From contig JAAVTG010000679.1 of NCBI GenBank assembly GCA_011947345.1, positions 1 through 64,000 on the forward strand: DNA of 64,000 nt, in the 5' to 3' direction. Shown piece after piece: positions 29,048 through 39,349 of this stretch. Under the pieces are notes generated by a model. The model saw nothing but the letters and a program-made list of their open reading frames with translations, was not told the origin of the DNA and searched no databases. The stretch comes from Phytophthora quininea. Its lineage: Eukaryota > Oomycota > Peronosporomycetes > Peronosporales > Peronosporaceae. The stretch's first letter is position 1. Each line of letters opens with the position of its first letter. A program made the position numbers and the translations under genes.

Positions 29048-30677
29048 TCACCTCTGCACTTGGGCATAGAAGAGCAAATACGCAGTCTTCAACGTCTCCT
29101 TCCGCAGCGTTGCGTCGTCGACGACAGAAACCACGTCGTCGTCAATCTTGAGCCACCGCTCCGAGTCGCTTTGACACACATACGCTACGTAATGGCCAGA
29201 GTCAATTGAGCATCCAATATGAGCGCAAATAGCGAACAAGCGGAACGAAACTCGCTTCTCCTCGTCCCGAAAGAATGCGTTGGGCGTGGGATCAAGCAAC
29301 TCGCTTTCCCCACACGGGAAGCTGATTGCTGAATCCACTTTGACTGCTGCCGATGCGATGGACGTGTGCTGAAACCGCTGGAGGCGTATCACCAACACTG
29401 GCGGGATTCGTTGGAGCAAGACCTGAGTGAGCCTGGTCGTCTTAGCACGGCAGTAGCTGTCGCAATACACGCGATTTTCGCCAGTTAGTTGCTCTGGATG
29501 GCGAAAACTTTCGAGACATTCCCCAGCGTATGGTCTCCTTCGTGGGGTCCACTGCGAGTGAAATAATTCTGGTGGGCCAATACGTGAGCTGGTCAGTTCG
29601 TAACATGTGTACTTAAAGTAGCCACTCCACGCACCGTTGCTCTTCATGATGACACGTAAGGTTAGCGCAGCTGCAGCACTGCGATCCTCGTACAGTCTGC
29701 CCTCCAAACAGATCGGTGATGACCGACGTGTTTTGCCGAAGAAAGTAATTCCAGCGAAGCTCTCCTAGATTTTCTTGACAGACACAACAACAGGAAAATC
29801 GTTAACATAACATCCATATCCTAACGAAGCAAAACCACCATATTCCACGTACTGACAGCTTGCGTGTACGATCGTGGGTCGTTCGGGTCGTAGCTCTTCA
29901 GCTCTTTCAGAAACCACTGCTCTGCCTGCACGAATTGCTGCTGCTCTTCTTCCTTCCCGCGACCGCGCGGGGCTGGGGCACGCAACAAATCGTGCAGCAT
30001 CTCCAATAGAAATGACAGAAACTCTTCGGCATCCTGCTGCCCTTGTCGACTGGCAGCACTGGACACCAAGTACGTGCAACGACTGGCCGCCGACCTGAAC
30101 CTCCGCATCCTCTGAGCGTTGTCTTCTCTCCTGGTGGTCGCGTGCTTCTCCTCTCTCCTCTCCGGCGTATGGAGCTCTCCATCAGCTCCTCCGTCTCCTC
30201 CGTCTTCTCTATGGGCAAAATCCCTCGCAATAAACTCACGAGCGTCTCGGCTACCAGCAACTTCTGCACTTGAGCGTCATCAGGCTGCGTCACCACGTGG
30301 AGCTGCGTCCGAGTGTACAGCGCTCTATCGATACTGTCCAGGAACCTCGGCACCGCTGCCAGACACTGCAGCACGGCGTTGACAAAGCACAGATTGCCGT
30401 TGTTGACCAGTCCATTCGGCAGTGTGATCGCCGCCTCGGATTGACTGGAGACGTTGAAGTTGACTGACTCGCCGACGTCGCCATCCTCGCTCTGTCCGGA
30501 ATTGAGTGTCTCGTCGGGAGCTCCGATGCCTAGTCGCATGAGCGGCCGGCGTACGACAGCCCGCAGCCACCGTCGCAGCCACAGCAGCGCCTGCACCCAC
30601 CAGAACAGCACGAGCCACGGGAAGCACGACTTGGTGCCCGCGGGCGACGCTCGAGTCAGAGCCGGCCACGGGCCCAT
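29048..30677 (-). CDS. Ubiquitin-specific protease with N-terminal membrane segment
   Basis: A cysteine protease that removes ubiquitin. The chosen start (MGPWPALTRASP) is followed within 20 residues by a hydrophobic segment (FPWLVLFWWVQALLWLRRWL), so the enzyme is probably membrane anchored, an arrangement known for the mitochondrial outer-membrane enzyme USP30. Cys box: GLVNNGNLCFVNAVLQCL near 30410. QDAEEFLSFLLEML lies near 30020 and the His box DSGHYVAYV near 29185. An intron at 29765-29852 (88 nt, donor GTACGT, GTTAAC branch-like site, acceptor CTAG) restores ELRWNYFLRQNTSVITDLFG. Another one-base change near 30110 and a break near 29630 remain unexplained. Confidence 0.8.
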
Positions 30678-30745
30678 TCCTCCAACGCGGGCGTTCTTTT
30701 CGGAATGGAATTTGTAATTAAAAAATGTTTTTTTACTAAGACGTG

Positions 30746-31670
30746 ATGCGGTCTTCAAGAGACTGTGATTTTTGCCAAAGTCGGCTGCGCGTGGAGGCGT
30801 CTCCAGCGGACATCACCTCCTTGGACACCTTCCAGCTGATGTTCGGCCTGCGACACGGCTCTGCCCTCGAACGCTCCGTCGGGTAAGAGCCATCGCCATC
30901 GCCATCAACGCCAATGCCAATGCCAATGCGCCAAGAAATTAAGTGATACGCGGTAGAATAATGTCGCTGTTGTAAAACTTATTGTGCGAACTACTAACTA
31001 GATTTTTATGGCACTGCAGCACGACTGATGCTGTAACTGGTGGCAAAGCAGCAAGACGCAGGTAGGAGACGCTAGTTTGATACAAACAGACCCACATGCA
31101 AACTGCTGCTTCAAGCAACGTACAACGAGCAGGTGAGAGTCCGTCTTGTTCTTTTATTTTAAAAGGTGTGTTAGAAAATAACGTGGTTTCTGCTGTGCTG
31201 TACTGTCTGGGTAGCGGCAATTCTCACAGCAGTTCGTGTCATTTGGATCGAGGGCGAATTTATTACTGACGGTAGCTGGAGGATGGAGAGTGGAGATGTC
31301 TTGGATGGTGAACACACTTTCAGCGGACACTATTTGACTCATTATCGACTACGAAACCAAGACGAAAGATGTCATATTAGCGAGGATCAAGGAGCAAGAG
31401 CAGGACAGCGAATTGGTCATCAGGAAATTGCTAACTGAGTTGCACTTTCAGATCGACTTGATGATAGTCAAGTGAACGGCGGAGCTGAAGGTAATAATTA
31501 CTTCGGTGGCAATATCTAGACGAGACACGCCCATCCATATTTTCTAGTGAAGCGCTTTCGTGGGGTGACGCCTTTGTTTTCTCGGCAGTTTTAGTTCGGA
31601 TTTCATTCAGCCGACTGACCATTATGAATCAGGAGCAATTCCGGAAGACCAAGAGGTACATGGGAGTTTG
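30746..31670 (+). other. Possible small or decayed multi-exon gene
   Basis: A 46-codon open start (MRSSRDCDFCQSRLRVEASP) ends at a good splice donor, G|GTAAGAG at 30882/30883. Further right are open, protein-like stretches (ETKTKDVILARIKEQEQDSE near 31345; NQEQFRKTKRYMGV near 31627) in the same orientation with no clear connection. I do not recognise the protein. It could be a gene with unseen splicing or a remnant. Nothing else is visible between 30760 and 31890. Confidence 0.25.
30889..30931. repeat. Short tandem repeat
   Basis: Three GCCATC units followed by three GCCAAT units. Confidence 0.7.
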
Positions 31671-31897
31671 AGTGTATGAGAACGAAACTTCAGTCACACT
31701 GCATTAACAATATTTTTAAGCTCCAGAAGGTTGGGACTCTCGATGCAGCGAATCGTCTTGATCGATCGGCATGGTGCGACGGAGATGGTGGACAATTACG
31801 GCACTACTGGTGATCGATATCAAGGAAGTTCAATTTTCTTTTGATTTAACTTCGCAGCACTTGGCAAGTGTCGGTGGAGAGTAGCAGCAGTTCCTAC

Positions 31898-32111
31898 TAG
31901 CATCGCCCGTTGGGACCGCAATTGTGGATGCAGCATTCCTCGAACGGAAGTCCAGTGTTGCGGCAGCATTTACTGATCCGGAGGTTCTTTTCGTCATAGT
32001 ACTGTCCACACGCGCTCTCGGGGCACGTCATACGGCTTCATCCATGGCAACAAAGGCGGCGACCGTGGCAGTGAGGACGACAATGAAAACTTGGAAGCTC
32101 TTGAGATTCTT
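31898..32111 (-). pseudogene. SCR pseudogene (start codon lost, frame slip)
   Basis: The leader is readable (KNLKSFQVFIVVLTATVAA) but starts with AAG where relatives have ATG. A small indel near the signal-peptide cleavage region puts the complete mature part, ending CGPNGRC and a stop, in another frame. Inverted relative of 27473-27637; unlike that copy it keeps the last cysteine. Confidence 0.65.
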
Positions 32112-32320
32112 TCTTGGTGAAGACTTGGCCTGTGATGGAGTGCTGTTGCAAAAGCTGGATGACCAAGGCGGTGGGGGAGAGGGGGGTCTCAGGCCAAGAG
32201 TGATTATGGGGCATAACATCCCGAGAACTGGGAATTCATTCATTCGCTGTTGAGCTCTGTGACTCACACGCCTTGTTGCGCAAGCAGTCCTTGAAGGACT
32301 TGTGCTGCAAGTTGCTGTCA

Positions 32321-32530
32321 TTACTTGTATTTGCACGGTCCGGCACCGCCGCAACTAGTGGAGCAGCAGACGCCGAACGAACCTTCAATGGCGGCGCAGC
32401 AGTTGCTGATCCTCACGTTAGAATCCGAAGTCGGGTTGCCGCAGCTCACGTCAGGGCAGAGTGGCCCCGCATCGGCGCAGGCAGCCATAACAGCAGCGAT
32501 GACGACGACGAAACAAATTTTGGCGTTCAT
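32321..32530 (-). CDS. SCR protein (MNAKICF subtype), twin of 27001-27204
   Basis: 69 residues, intact. Differs from its twin at the end of the mature part (STSCGGAGPCKYK), which includes two extra C-terminal residues. Identical leader and first mature half point to recent duplication. Confidence 0.8.
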   Translation of the reverse strand: MNAKICFVVVIAAVMAACADAGPLCPDVSCGNPTSDSNVRISNCCAAIEGSFGVCCSTSCGGAGPCKYK

Positions 32531-32573
32531 TTCTCGGGGGTGAAGATTGGGCTGGTGAGGTAGTTCTGGTGTT

Positions 32574-32591
32574 GGGAAATGAAGAATGAGC
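32574..32591 (-). promoter_or_regulatory. Inr of the SCR gene at 32530
   Basis: Minus strand GCTCATTCTTCATTTCCC, a near-perfect match to the oomycete initiator including its 5' GCTCATT, 44 nt before the ATG. Confidence 0.65.
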
Positions 32592-32949
32592 GAGGCGGGG
32601 GTTGTTCAGGTGCGAGCACTGCAGAAGCATCAATGATTATGCGGTAAACGGCAAAGTGGCGGACTGTCGCGAACACATCTCGTGATGAATGCCGCTGCGT
32701 TGCATGTTGGATTACGTGCAGGTTACAACGACATCATTGTGCTAAGCCGCGTAGGCATGGATCGCCTTGTCGGGTCGACAACGTTTCCAAGCGGTTGAGA
32801 TGTTTGGCAACATGAAAAGGTCGTGTAAGAACGTTGATGTTGTGGTTTCTTTCGGCTTTCGCCTCAAAGCGGAAGACTACGAGAGATGAGATTGTCATTA
32901 AGCTTCCATATATTTCCTCGTCAACTAGGGGGCAGCTTATATTATGCAA

Positions 32950-33080
32950 CGGTCAAGGACAACGTTGGCGGCAGCACTTGACTGAGTCTTCCTCGGAGAA
33001 GGGATGGTCCGTCGATACCGTAGCTGTCTTTGCAGCACTCGTCGAAAAGCTTGACGACGTTTGACTGTTCTTGTTGGAAA
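32950..33080 (-). pseudogene. SCR remnant (C-terminal half)
   Basis: VVKLFDECCKDSYGIDGP matches the second CC block of the family, with Tyr in place of the following Cys. Nothing of the first half is in frame. Confidence 0.45.
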
Positions 33081-33250
33081 ATGCAGAATGTGATGGTTGG
33101 AGTTTTCTTGCTGCGCGGCCTGGTTGGCATCTCAGCCTCATCGATTGACTAGAATCGTGCAAGCAACTTCCTTTCATTTTGCAGCGGATATAGCAATGGA
33201 CCTCCAGAAGAGAGAGGACAGTGATTTCAAGCAAGGATTCTTCATCGTTC

Positions 33251-33390
33251 TCACTGCTTGAGGCACTTCGGGTCGCAAATATCGCAGCAAGCGCTGGTCA
33301 CTGAGTTCGGAGGGTCGGATCACAGCTCGCCATGAGGTGCAGTGGCATAGTGACACGACAAGGACGAGCAGGAAGGTCTTGTATTTCATG
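33251..33390 (-). pseudogene. SCR pseudogene, shortened
   Basis: The leader MKYKTFLLVLVVSLCHC is in frame; a slip moves SVTSACCDICDPKCLKQ and its stop to another frame. The second CC block is replaced by a short C-x2-C-x3-C end. It could be a shortened variant rather than a full pseudogene if the slip is an error. Confidence 0.5.
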
Positions 33391-33658
33391 TTGTTGTCGA
33401 GTGGCGAAGAATTTTTACAGACGGTGGCGAACATGACCGGATGTTTACACAGAAGATTTCCTGCACGAAAACCGCCACTTCCGCGCTGGACGGTGTCTTC
33501 AGCTTCAGTGGATTTTAGCAAAGGACCATGGAGGAGGAATTATAAATGTGTTGGGGCAGATCAACAGCCCTGTGATGCCTTCGATGTCTGTATCGTGTGC
33601 TTTTCTAAACTCTATGGCTTAAAGGCCACAATATTGGTAGTTCGGCGGTATGCATACT

Positions 33659-33907
33659 TTATTTTGCGACTTCCGTCATTCCGAGAGCATTCTTGACGTC
33701 TCCTTCAGCGTCGTGGGCTACAACTTTGAACGGCACTTCGCAATTTTGCCGACACCATGATCCGTGTAAAAATCCGGTTATGCCCGCCACCGGTCTGTAA
33801 GAAAGCTTACCGTCGAGTGGCTACTGGAAAATGGTTTCCTTCATCTCGTTGGTGTTTATGGCTGACTGGGGTTTTATCGGAAAGGAGCTCCCGTTCACGA
33901 AATTCAT
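33659..33907 (-). pseudogene. Small unknown ORF with one in-frame TAG
   Basis: One reading frame of 83 codons is protein-like throughout (MNFVNGSSFPIKPQ ... WCRQNCEVPFKVVAHDAEGD ... GMTEVAK, stop) except for a TAG after codon 28, in TTC CAG TAG. I do not recognise it. It ends divergently about 65 nt from the Argonaute start and may be the 3' exon of a minus-strand gene (the TAG could belong to a splice acceptor) or a remnant. The stretch 33391-33658 shows nothing else. Confidence 0.35.
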
Positions 33908-33946
33908 TCAACGGCTTTGTCTCCAACGGCAGTAACAGTGCTCAAG

Positions 33947-33967
33947 TCTCATTTCGGAGTTTTTCGC
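33947..33967 (+). promoter_or_regulatory. Inr-like site of the Argonaute gene
   Basis: TCTCATTTCGGAGTTTTTCGC, ending five bases before the ATG: CATT plus T-rich flank, with one mismatch in the core. Such short leaders are usual in oomycetes. Confidence 0.4.
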
Positions 33968-33971
33968 TACC

Positions 33972-36900
33972 ATGAGCCGCAGCTACGGACGCAGCAGCGA
34001 CGACCGTCGCGAGCGCTATGACCCACGCGGAGGCTTCAACCCAGATGACAACGACCAACTGTACCATCCCCGAGATTATCGCCGCGGGGGAGGTGGAGGA
34101 GCATACGACGGTCATCACGGTGAAGGATATGGTGGCGGCGACGGCCACGAGAGCTACACAGCTCGTTATGCGTCCGAAGGTGCTCGCCGCGGTGGAAATG
34201 ATGGTGTTTATGGCGACAGCTATAATGGTGGCGAGAACTACGGAGACCGTTCCCAGAGCAAAAGTGGCCAACGCGGCGGAGATCGTCACGGTGTTTATGG
34301 TGGCCATGATGACCGCGAATATGGCGGCAGTAACCGCGGAAGCCGCCGTGGTGGAGATGTGTATGGTGGTCGTGATAACCGTGAATATGGCGGCAGCAAC
34401 CATCGTAATAACTTCGAGCGCGAAGGTGGTCGCCGTCACGGAGATCGTGGAGGGTATGGCGGTTATGATGGCCGTGGGTATGAGGACGACGGTGACCGGA
34501 ACTATGGAGCCCGCTATTTGCGCGAAGGTGACCGTGGTGGTGAGCGCTTCAGTGGTCGTCGTGGTGCCAACGACAGCGCAGACCGTGGCAGTGATGCACG
34601 TGGTGGAGGGCGTGGTGGTGGTCATGGTCGCGGACGTGGTCGCGAGGAAATAAGTCCTGGAGTTGGCGTGGTCACCGAGTTTGGATACGAGCGAATTGGT
34701 CGTCACCTTCAAGACCCGCGTCTCGTAGCAGTATGGACTGGGGCTGCTGGGGTTCGCGAGGTTGATGATGAAGACCCGGAGCTGCTCCAAGAGTTCGTCA
34801 TTTGCTGTCGTCCTGGTGTTGCGCGTGGTGGCAGAAGTATTCCAGTGGAGGTGAACTGCTTCGAGGTTGTGTTGGATTCTGCGCCGCTGGAAATTTACAA
34901 ATACCACGTGCACGTCGAGCGCTCACCGCCGCAAGTTCAGTCGCAGACTCCACCGCAGGAGCCGCAACAGGAACCGGCGCTGCGACGGGATCTAGTGCGC
35001 AGTGTAATCAACGTTGTGCTCCAACAATACAAGACGGAGTTAGGCGACATCCAAGTCGTTCATGACGGTATGTCAGCGTTGTATGCCCCGTCCAAATTAC
35101 CATGGAATACCAAGACGTTCGCTGACGTGAGTCCAGATGACAGCACTCGGACGCATGCTCGACCTGATCAAACACCTCGCCGTGTGTTCCGACCACGATC
35201 CTTCGTGGTGAAGATGGAATTCGTGGAGGCTGCTGAATCCAAACTGTTGACTGATTATTTGACGACCCCAAGCGTGAATGCCATGCCAGTTCTCCAGGCG
35301 CTGGATGTAGTGGCGCGCCATCTTGCTGCTCAGCGAGCTGTTTCTGTTGGACGCTGTTTCTTTTCGTTGAAAAACCCGACGCCGTTGAGTGGCGGCAGGG
35401 AATTATGCTGGGGCTACCACCAAGCCATTCGAATCGAGGACGGAAAGTTGGTGATGAATCTGGATCAGGCGACGACAGTGTTCTACGCTCCCACACAGCT
35501 CATGACCATTGCGCTGGCGGCGCTAAACGTGCGATCAGCTGACGACATTCGAGACTTCGCGCAGTGCAACCTAAAGCTGTTGGCTCGTGCACTGAGCAGA
35601 ATTGAAGTGGCCCCTACGCACCGTAGCGATAGACCAAGACCCATTTCTGGGGTGAGCTCGCATTCAGCCGACCAGACGATGATGAACACCAAGGAGGGGG
35701 ATATCTCAATTGCGGACTACTTCAGCAAGCGGTATGGTGAGCTGACATATCCATTGCTTCCTCTCGTAAACGTTGGCAGCAAGCAACCAGGCAAGCAAGT
35801 TTGGCTGCCAATCGAAAACTGCGAGGTCGCGCCAGGACAGCGGTGTCGCCACCTGAACAACGCGGACACGTCCGAGATCATCCGCAAGACTTGCCAGCTC
35901 CCACGAGCTCGTCGCCAGACGATTCTGGACCACGTTCGCGACGCCCAGTTCGACAAGGATGCCTTTTGGCTGCCTTTGGAATGAAAGTGGATCGGCGCAT
36001 GCAGACGACAAACGCCCGTGTGATGGATCCGCCGATCGTCCAGTATGCAAATGAGTCTGTGCGCCCTTCTGGTGGCCAGTGGAACTTGCGCCACAAGCGC
36101 TTTGTCGAGGGCGCCACTTTCCGCAACTGGGGGTTGTCATTAACGCTAATGTCGGTGTGCGAGCTGTGCTAGGCTTTATCCGTAGCCTGGTCGAGATGGC
36201 TCGCAAGCAAGGGATGACAGTGACGGACACCAGGCCGCCCATTATTCACCAGGATGACCACCGTGGTGCAGCAGTGGGGGAACTGATGAAGATGTGCGCA
36301 CTGGAGCTGGAGACACGGAATCTGGGCCCGCCACAGCTGCTGATAGTGATCAAGCAAGACAAGGAGACTAGCTCGTATGGAGAGATCAAACATGCGTCCG
36401 ATACAGTGCTGGGCGTCCCTAGTCAGTGCATCGTAGCGTCGAATGTCTATAAAGCGAAGCCGGACTACCTCGCCAACGTCTGCTTGAAGCTGAACATGAA
36501 GTTGGGCGGCAAGAATTCAATATTGAAGGACCCGCTCCCTCTTGTGAGCACGGCCCCAACGATCATCATCGGCGCTGATGTGGAGCACCCGCGCTCTGGT
36601 ATGGGCTCTCAACCGTCGATCGTTGCAGTGGTTGGATCGGTGGACAAGTTTTCGGCCAAGTATGTTGCGCGTGTCGGCACGCAAAAGTCCTTCAGCGACG
36701 AGATCATTCTCCCGGGTATGCTTCGAGATTTGTTTTTGGCGTTCTACAAGACACACAGCGCAGACCGGAGCATGTCGTCTACTATCGTGATGGCGTTGGC
36801 GAAGGAGACCTCCACGACACGTTACAGGCGGAGATGCGAGCACTGCGCAAGGCCTGCAAGATGATCGCGAGCGACTACAACCCTCCGGTCACGTTCATCG

Positions 36901-37349
36901 TCGTGAACAAGCGCCACCACATGCGCGTCTTCCCCGTGGACCAACGTGATGGCGATCGCAGCGGCAACATGCGCCCCGGGACGGTGATTGACACGGGAAT
37001 GGTCGACTCGCACCGCTTTGACTTCTATCTGTTCGGACACAGCGGCGGCAAGGGCACGAGTGTGCCGTGCCACTACATGGTACTGCACGACGAGAACAAG
37101 ATGTTGGCGGAGGACGTGCAGAGGCTGACGTACCATCTTGGCTTCACGTGCTCGCGGTGCACGCGCTCCTTGTCGTTCGTCACGCCCGTTCACTACGCGC
37201 ATTTGGTCGCTCGACGCGCGCCTGATTTCTTGAGCGAAGTGGAGGCGGACGTTGCGTCGACGTCGAGTACAGGCTCGTTGTTGGACGCGCCTGGCGTGGC
37301 ATTTTCTGCTGTCCACAGCAACTTGAAGGATACCATGTTTTTCGTTTAG
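33972..37349 (+). CDS. Argonaute protein (RNA silencing)
   Basis: Small-RNA-guided silencing factor. Residues 1-215 are Arg/Gly/Tyr-rich with RGG motifs and repeats such as YGGSNRGSRRGG and YGGSNHRNN, typical of oomycete Argonautes. Then come an N domain (APLEIYKYHVHVE), L1, PAZ (ISIADYFSKRYGEL) and MID (GQWNLRHKRFVEGATFRNWG). PIWI keeps the catalytic Asp of IIIGADVEHPRSG, the Asp of YYRDGVGEGD and the His of HYAHLVA, so slicing looks possible. The frame slips by one base near 35955 (TTTT run), 36127 (GGGGG run) and 36765; conserved residues continue straight across each. Likely sequence errors, otherwise a young pseudogene. Confidence 0.9.
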
Positions 37350-37611
37350 TGTGTGTGTTGCAGGCTGTGGCGTCTGAAGTAGTTGCGGGCTTTAACAGAC
37401 AGAATGAGGTTGATTTGGCACGAAGGAAATCCACAGCTACTACTAGTTTATTCGACAAGAAATCCCTATCGCCAAAAATCAAGCAGTCATCCAGTTTGCA
37501 GGCCGCATCCGTTGTCTTCTAGTCCGAGTTCAAACTCCATTTGTTGTTGAAGAGGCAGAATTCTCACTGCGTAGAGGTCAGACAACAGCGCTAATGCCTT
37601 CCTTTGACGGC
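37350..37611. other. Argonaute 3' flank
   Basis: No gene. The inverted duplication starts at 37612. Confidence 0.4.
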
Positions 37612-38502
37612 ATTTGTTTTGCGATGGCAGTGAAAACAAACACCAGAAGAAAGTCTCGACAATGAGCGACTCCGAACAAAACAGCGCAACAATGATCTCA
37701 ACCAAGAAAGTCAATTTTCATTCTTCCACGTGCTAGCTCTCGATGGCTTGGGGTTCTTCATTCTCGCAGTAAATTGCTAGTTAGTACACGGGCCGCCGCG
37801 ACCGCAACTGTCTTCGCAGCATTCATCGAACGTGCCAAAGGAACCCCCACCGCGGGTCACAATGGCGCAGCATGTGCTGGTCACCGAGTTCTTTTCCGAG
37901 AGTCGGGCCGCAGCTCGCCACGGAACAGCTTGGGTCTGCACTAGCGCAGGTGGCAACAGCGGGACCGACGAGGGCAAAAGCAAAATCTTGAAATTCATTT
38001 TCTTGTCGACAGGCTTGGCGATGCTTGGGAGTGATGGAGTTATGCTTGGGGTGCTGCGAAAAGCAGAATGGGAGGTTGGAGGATGTCGAGGCTTCCGAAT
38101 GCAACGACATTATTGATTACGTGGATATGGCGAAGATGTAACACCGTGGCGGATAATTTTCGTTTGCTTCGTGTCACCCACTTTATAGCACAATTTGTAC
38201 GGCAATGTTTCTCCGTCTTCCATAAGACACATTGAATGTTTCAGCCGACATGACGTAGAGGAACACGATGTGGACTTGGCTTTAAAGAATGGAATTTCGA
38301 AACAATGTTGTGGCGCTGCACACCGAGTCTGAATGTTCACTGAAAAGGGTTAGTTCGCTGTGTATTTCAAATTGAAAATTGACGCATTTCAGTCCACGGC
38401 TGAATGCTATCTTCGACCTGCACCGACATCCTGCCGTGATCGGCAATGTTTGAACGTTTTTGGTGGAGTTGCGCTTGAATGATGCAGGTTTCTTTGGGTG
38501 CG
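37612..38502. repeat. Segmental duplication, arm B (inverted partner 25457-26351)
   Basis: Inverted copy of the SCR locus at 25966 with its upstream region. It lies between the Argonaute gene and a chimeric fragment of the Maf and MBOAT genes. Confidence 0.8.
37777..37998 (-). pseudogene. SCR copy with two offset deletions
   Basis: Copy of the gene at 25966. A one-base deletion in the T run of the leader and a two-base deletion (TC) after the second cysteine position cancel each other, so the ORF stays open for 73 residues. Between them the frame is wrong: most of the leader and the first two cysteines are replaced by a Pro/Ala-rich stretch. The C-terminal half with both CC blocks is unchanged. 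Secretion is therefore doubtful. Confidence 0.75.
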
Positions 38503-38518
38503 AAGAAAAAGCATAACT

Positions 38519-38816
38519 TACGCTATCGTCCCAGCTGCTCTCGCCGCGTGGTGCTGGCGTCCCAGAGCCCCCGGCGCCTCGACCTGCCGCGCGATTCCGT
38601 ATGAAATCTCGTCTACTTTACTATCGGTACCTGTTTCTTACGGCGTTGTGCCTCCTTCCAGGGTCTCACTTTCGAGGTGGCACCGGCACCATCAAGAACA
38701 GGATATACAGTAAAACCGAGGCATTGCGGCCGTGTTCTTAAGCGACGCCAATGAGTACACCGACGGCATCACCTGAGAGAAACGATTAGCTTTGAATCAA
38801 CCAAGTGAAATGATAT
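38519..38816 (+). pseudogene. Chimeric fragment: Maf gene start joined to MBOAT-A 3' end
   Basis: 38519-38680 copies the 5' part of the Maf gene (42484-42650), including its intron. 38681-38816 copies 43348-43520, the antisense 3' end of MBOAT-A with its last intron. About 700 nt between them are missing; the join is at a GGTGGCAC-like overlap. It is diverged by many substitutions and has no coding capacity. Confidence 0.8.
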
Positions 38817-39027
38817 TTACCTGGCCATCCTCGTCGGCGTTGTTGTCACTGCCTGCGCTACTGCGAGAACGGCCTGCCCCGAGGAGAGCTGCGGTCCGGC
38901 AAATACGAAAACGAATTCGGCGATCAGCTCTTGCTGTGCTGTCGTGGCGGAAGGACCCGGAGGGTTCAAAGCGTTCAGCAAATGTTGTGCAGACAGTTGT
39001 GGTCTTGGAGACCCGTGCTCGTATTAA
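38817..39027 (+). pseudogene. SCR pseudogene, 5'-truncated copy of the 24643 gene
   Basis: The mature part is intact and in frame with three substitutions, but the first codons of the leader are replaced by the chimeric fragment. The join (TTTACCTGGCCATCC) leaves the ATG at 38811 out of frame. The following flank jumps to the 25222 region. Confidence 0.75.
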
Positions 39028-39349
39028 TTGACGGTTTGTAGTACAGCCCGTCCTTCCCACGATGACTATCAGGATCCTCCAAGCTGGCATTCGTTTGAGT
39101 ATTTCCACTGCTTTCGACAAACCCGGGCGGAATTGCAGGTATTATCCGCTTGTGGAAGCGATTTGGCTTGAATACAACCTCACCAAGGTGTTTCAGGCTG
39201 GCAGAGCAATCCGTTTTCAACCACTTCCAGTTAACGTACTTTCGTAAATACGAGTTGTGCTTTGCGCGGAAAATGCGGCACCTACCATGGCGCTCCAACG
39301 GCGGCATCCGATGCAGTGACGACCGGGCTGCAATTTGAGAACGACGAGG

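Larger units (their letters stand above)
32062..32614. repeat. Segmental duplication, direct partner of 26744-27282
   Basis: See the partner entry; this copy carries the SCR gene at 32321-32530 and the better Inr. Confidence 0.85.

Noticed and set aside
33942..34913. 323-codon minus-strand ORF rich in Thr and Ala
   Set aside because: Antisense of the RGG repeat region of Argonaute; repeats keep the other frames open.
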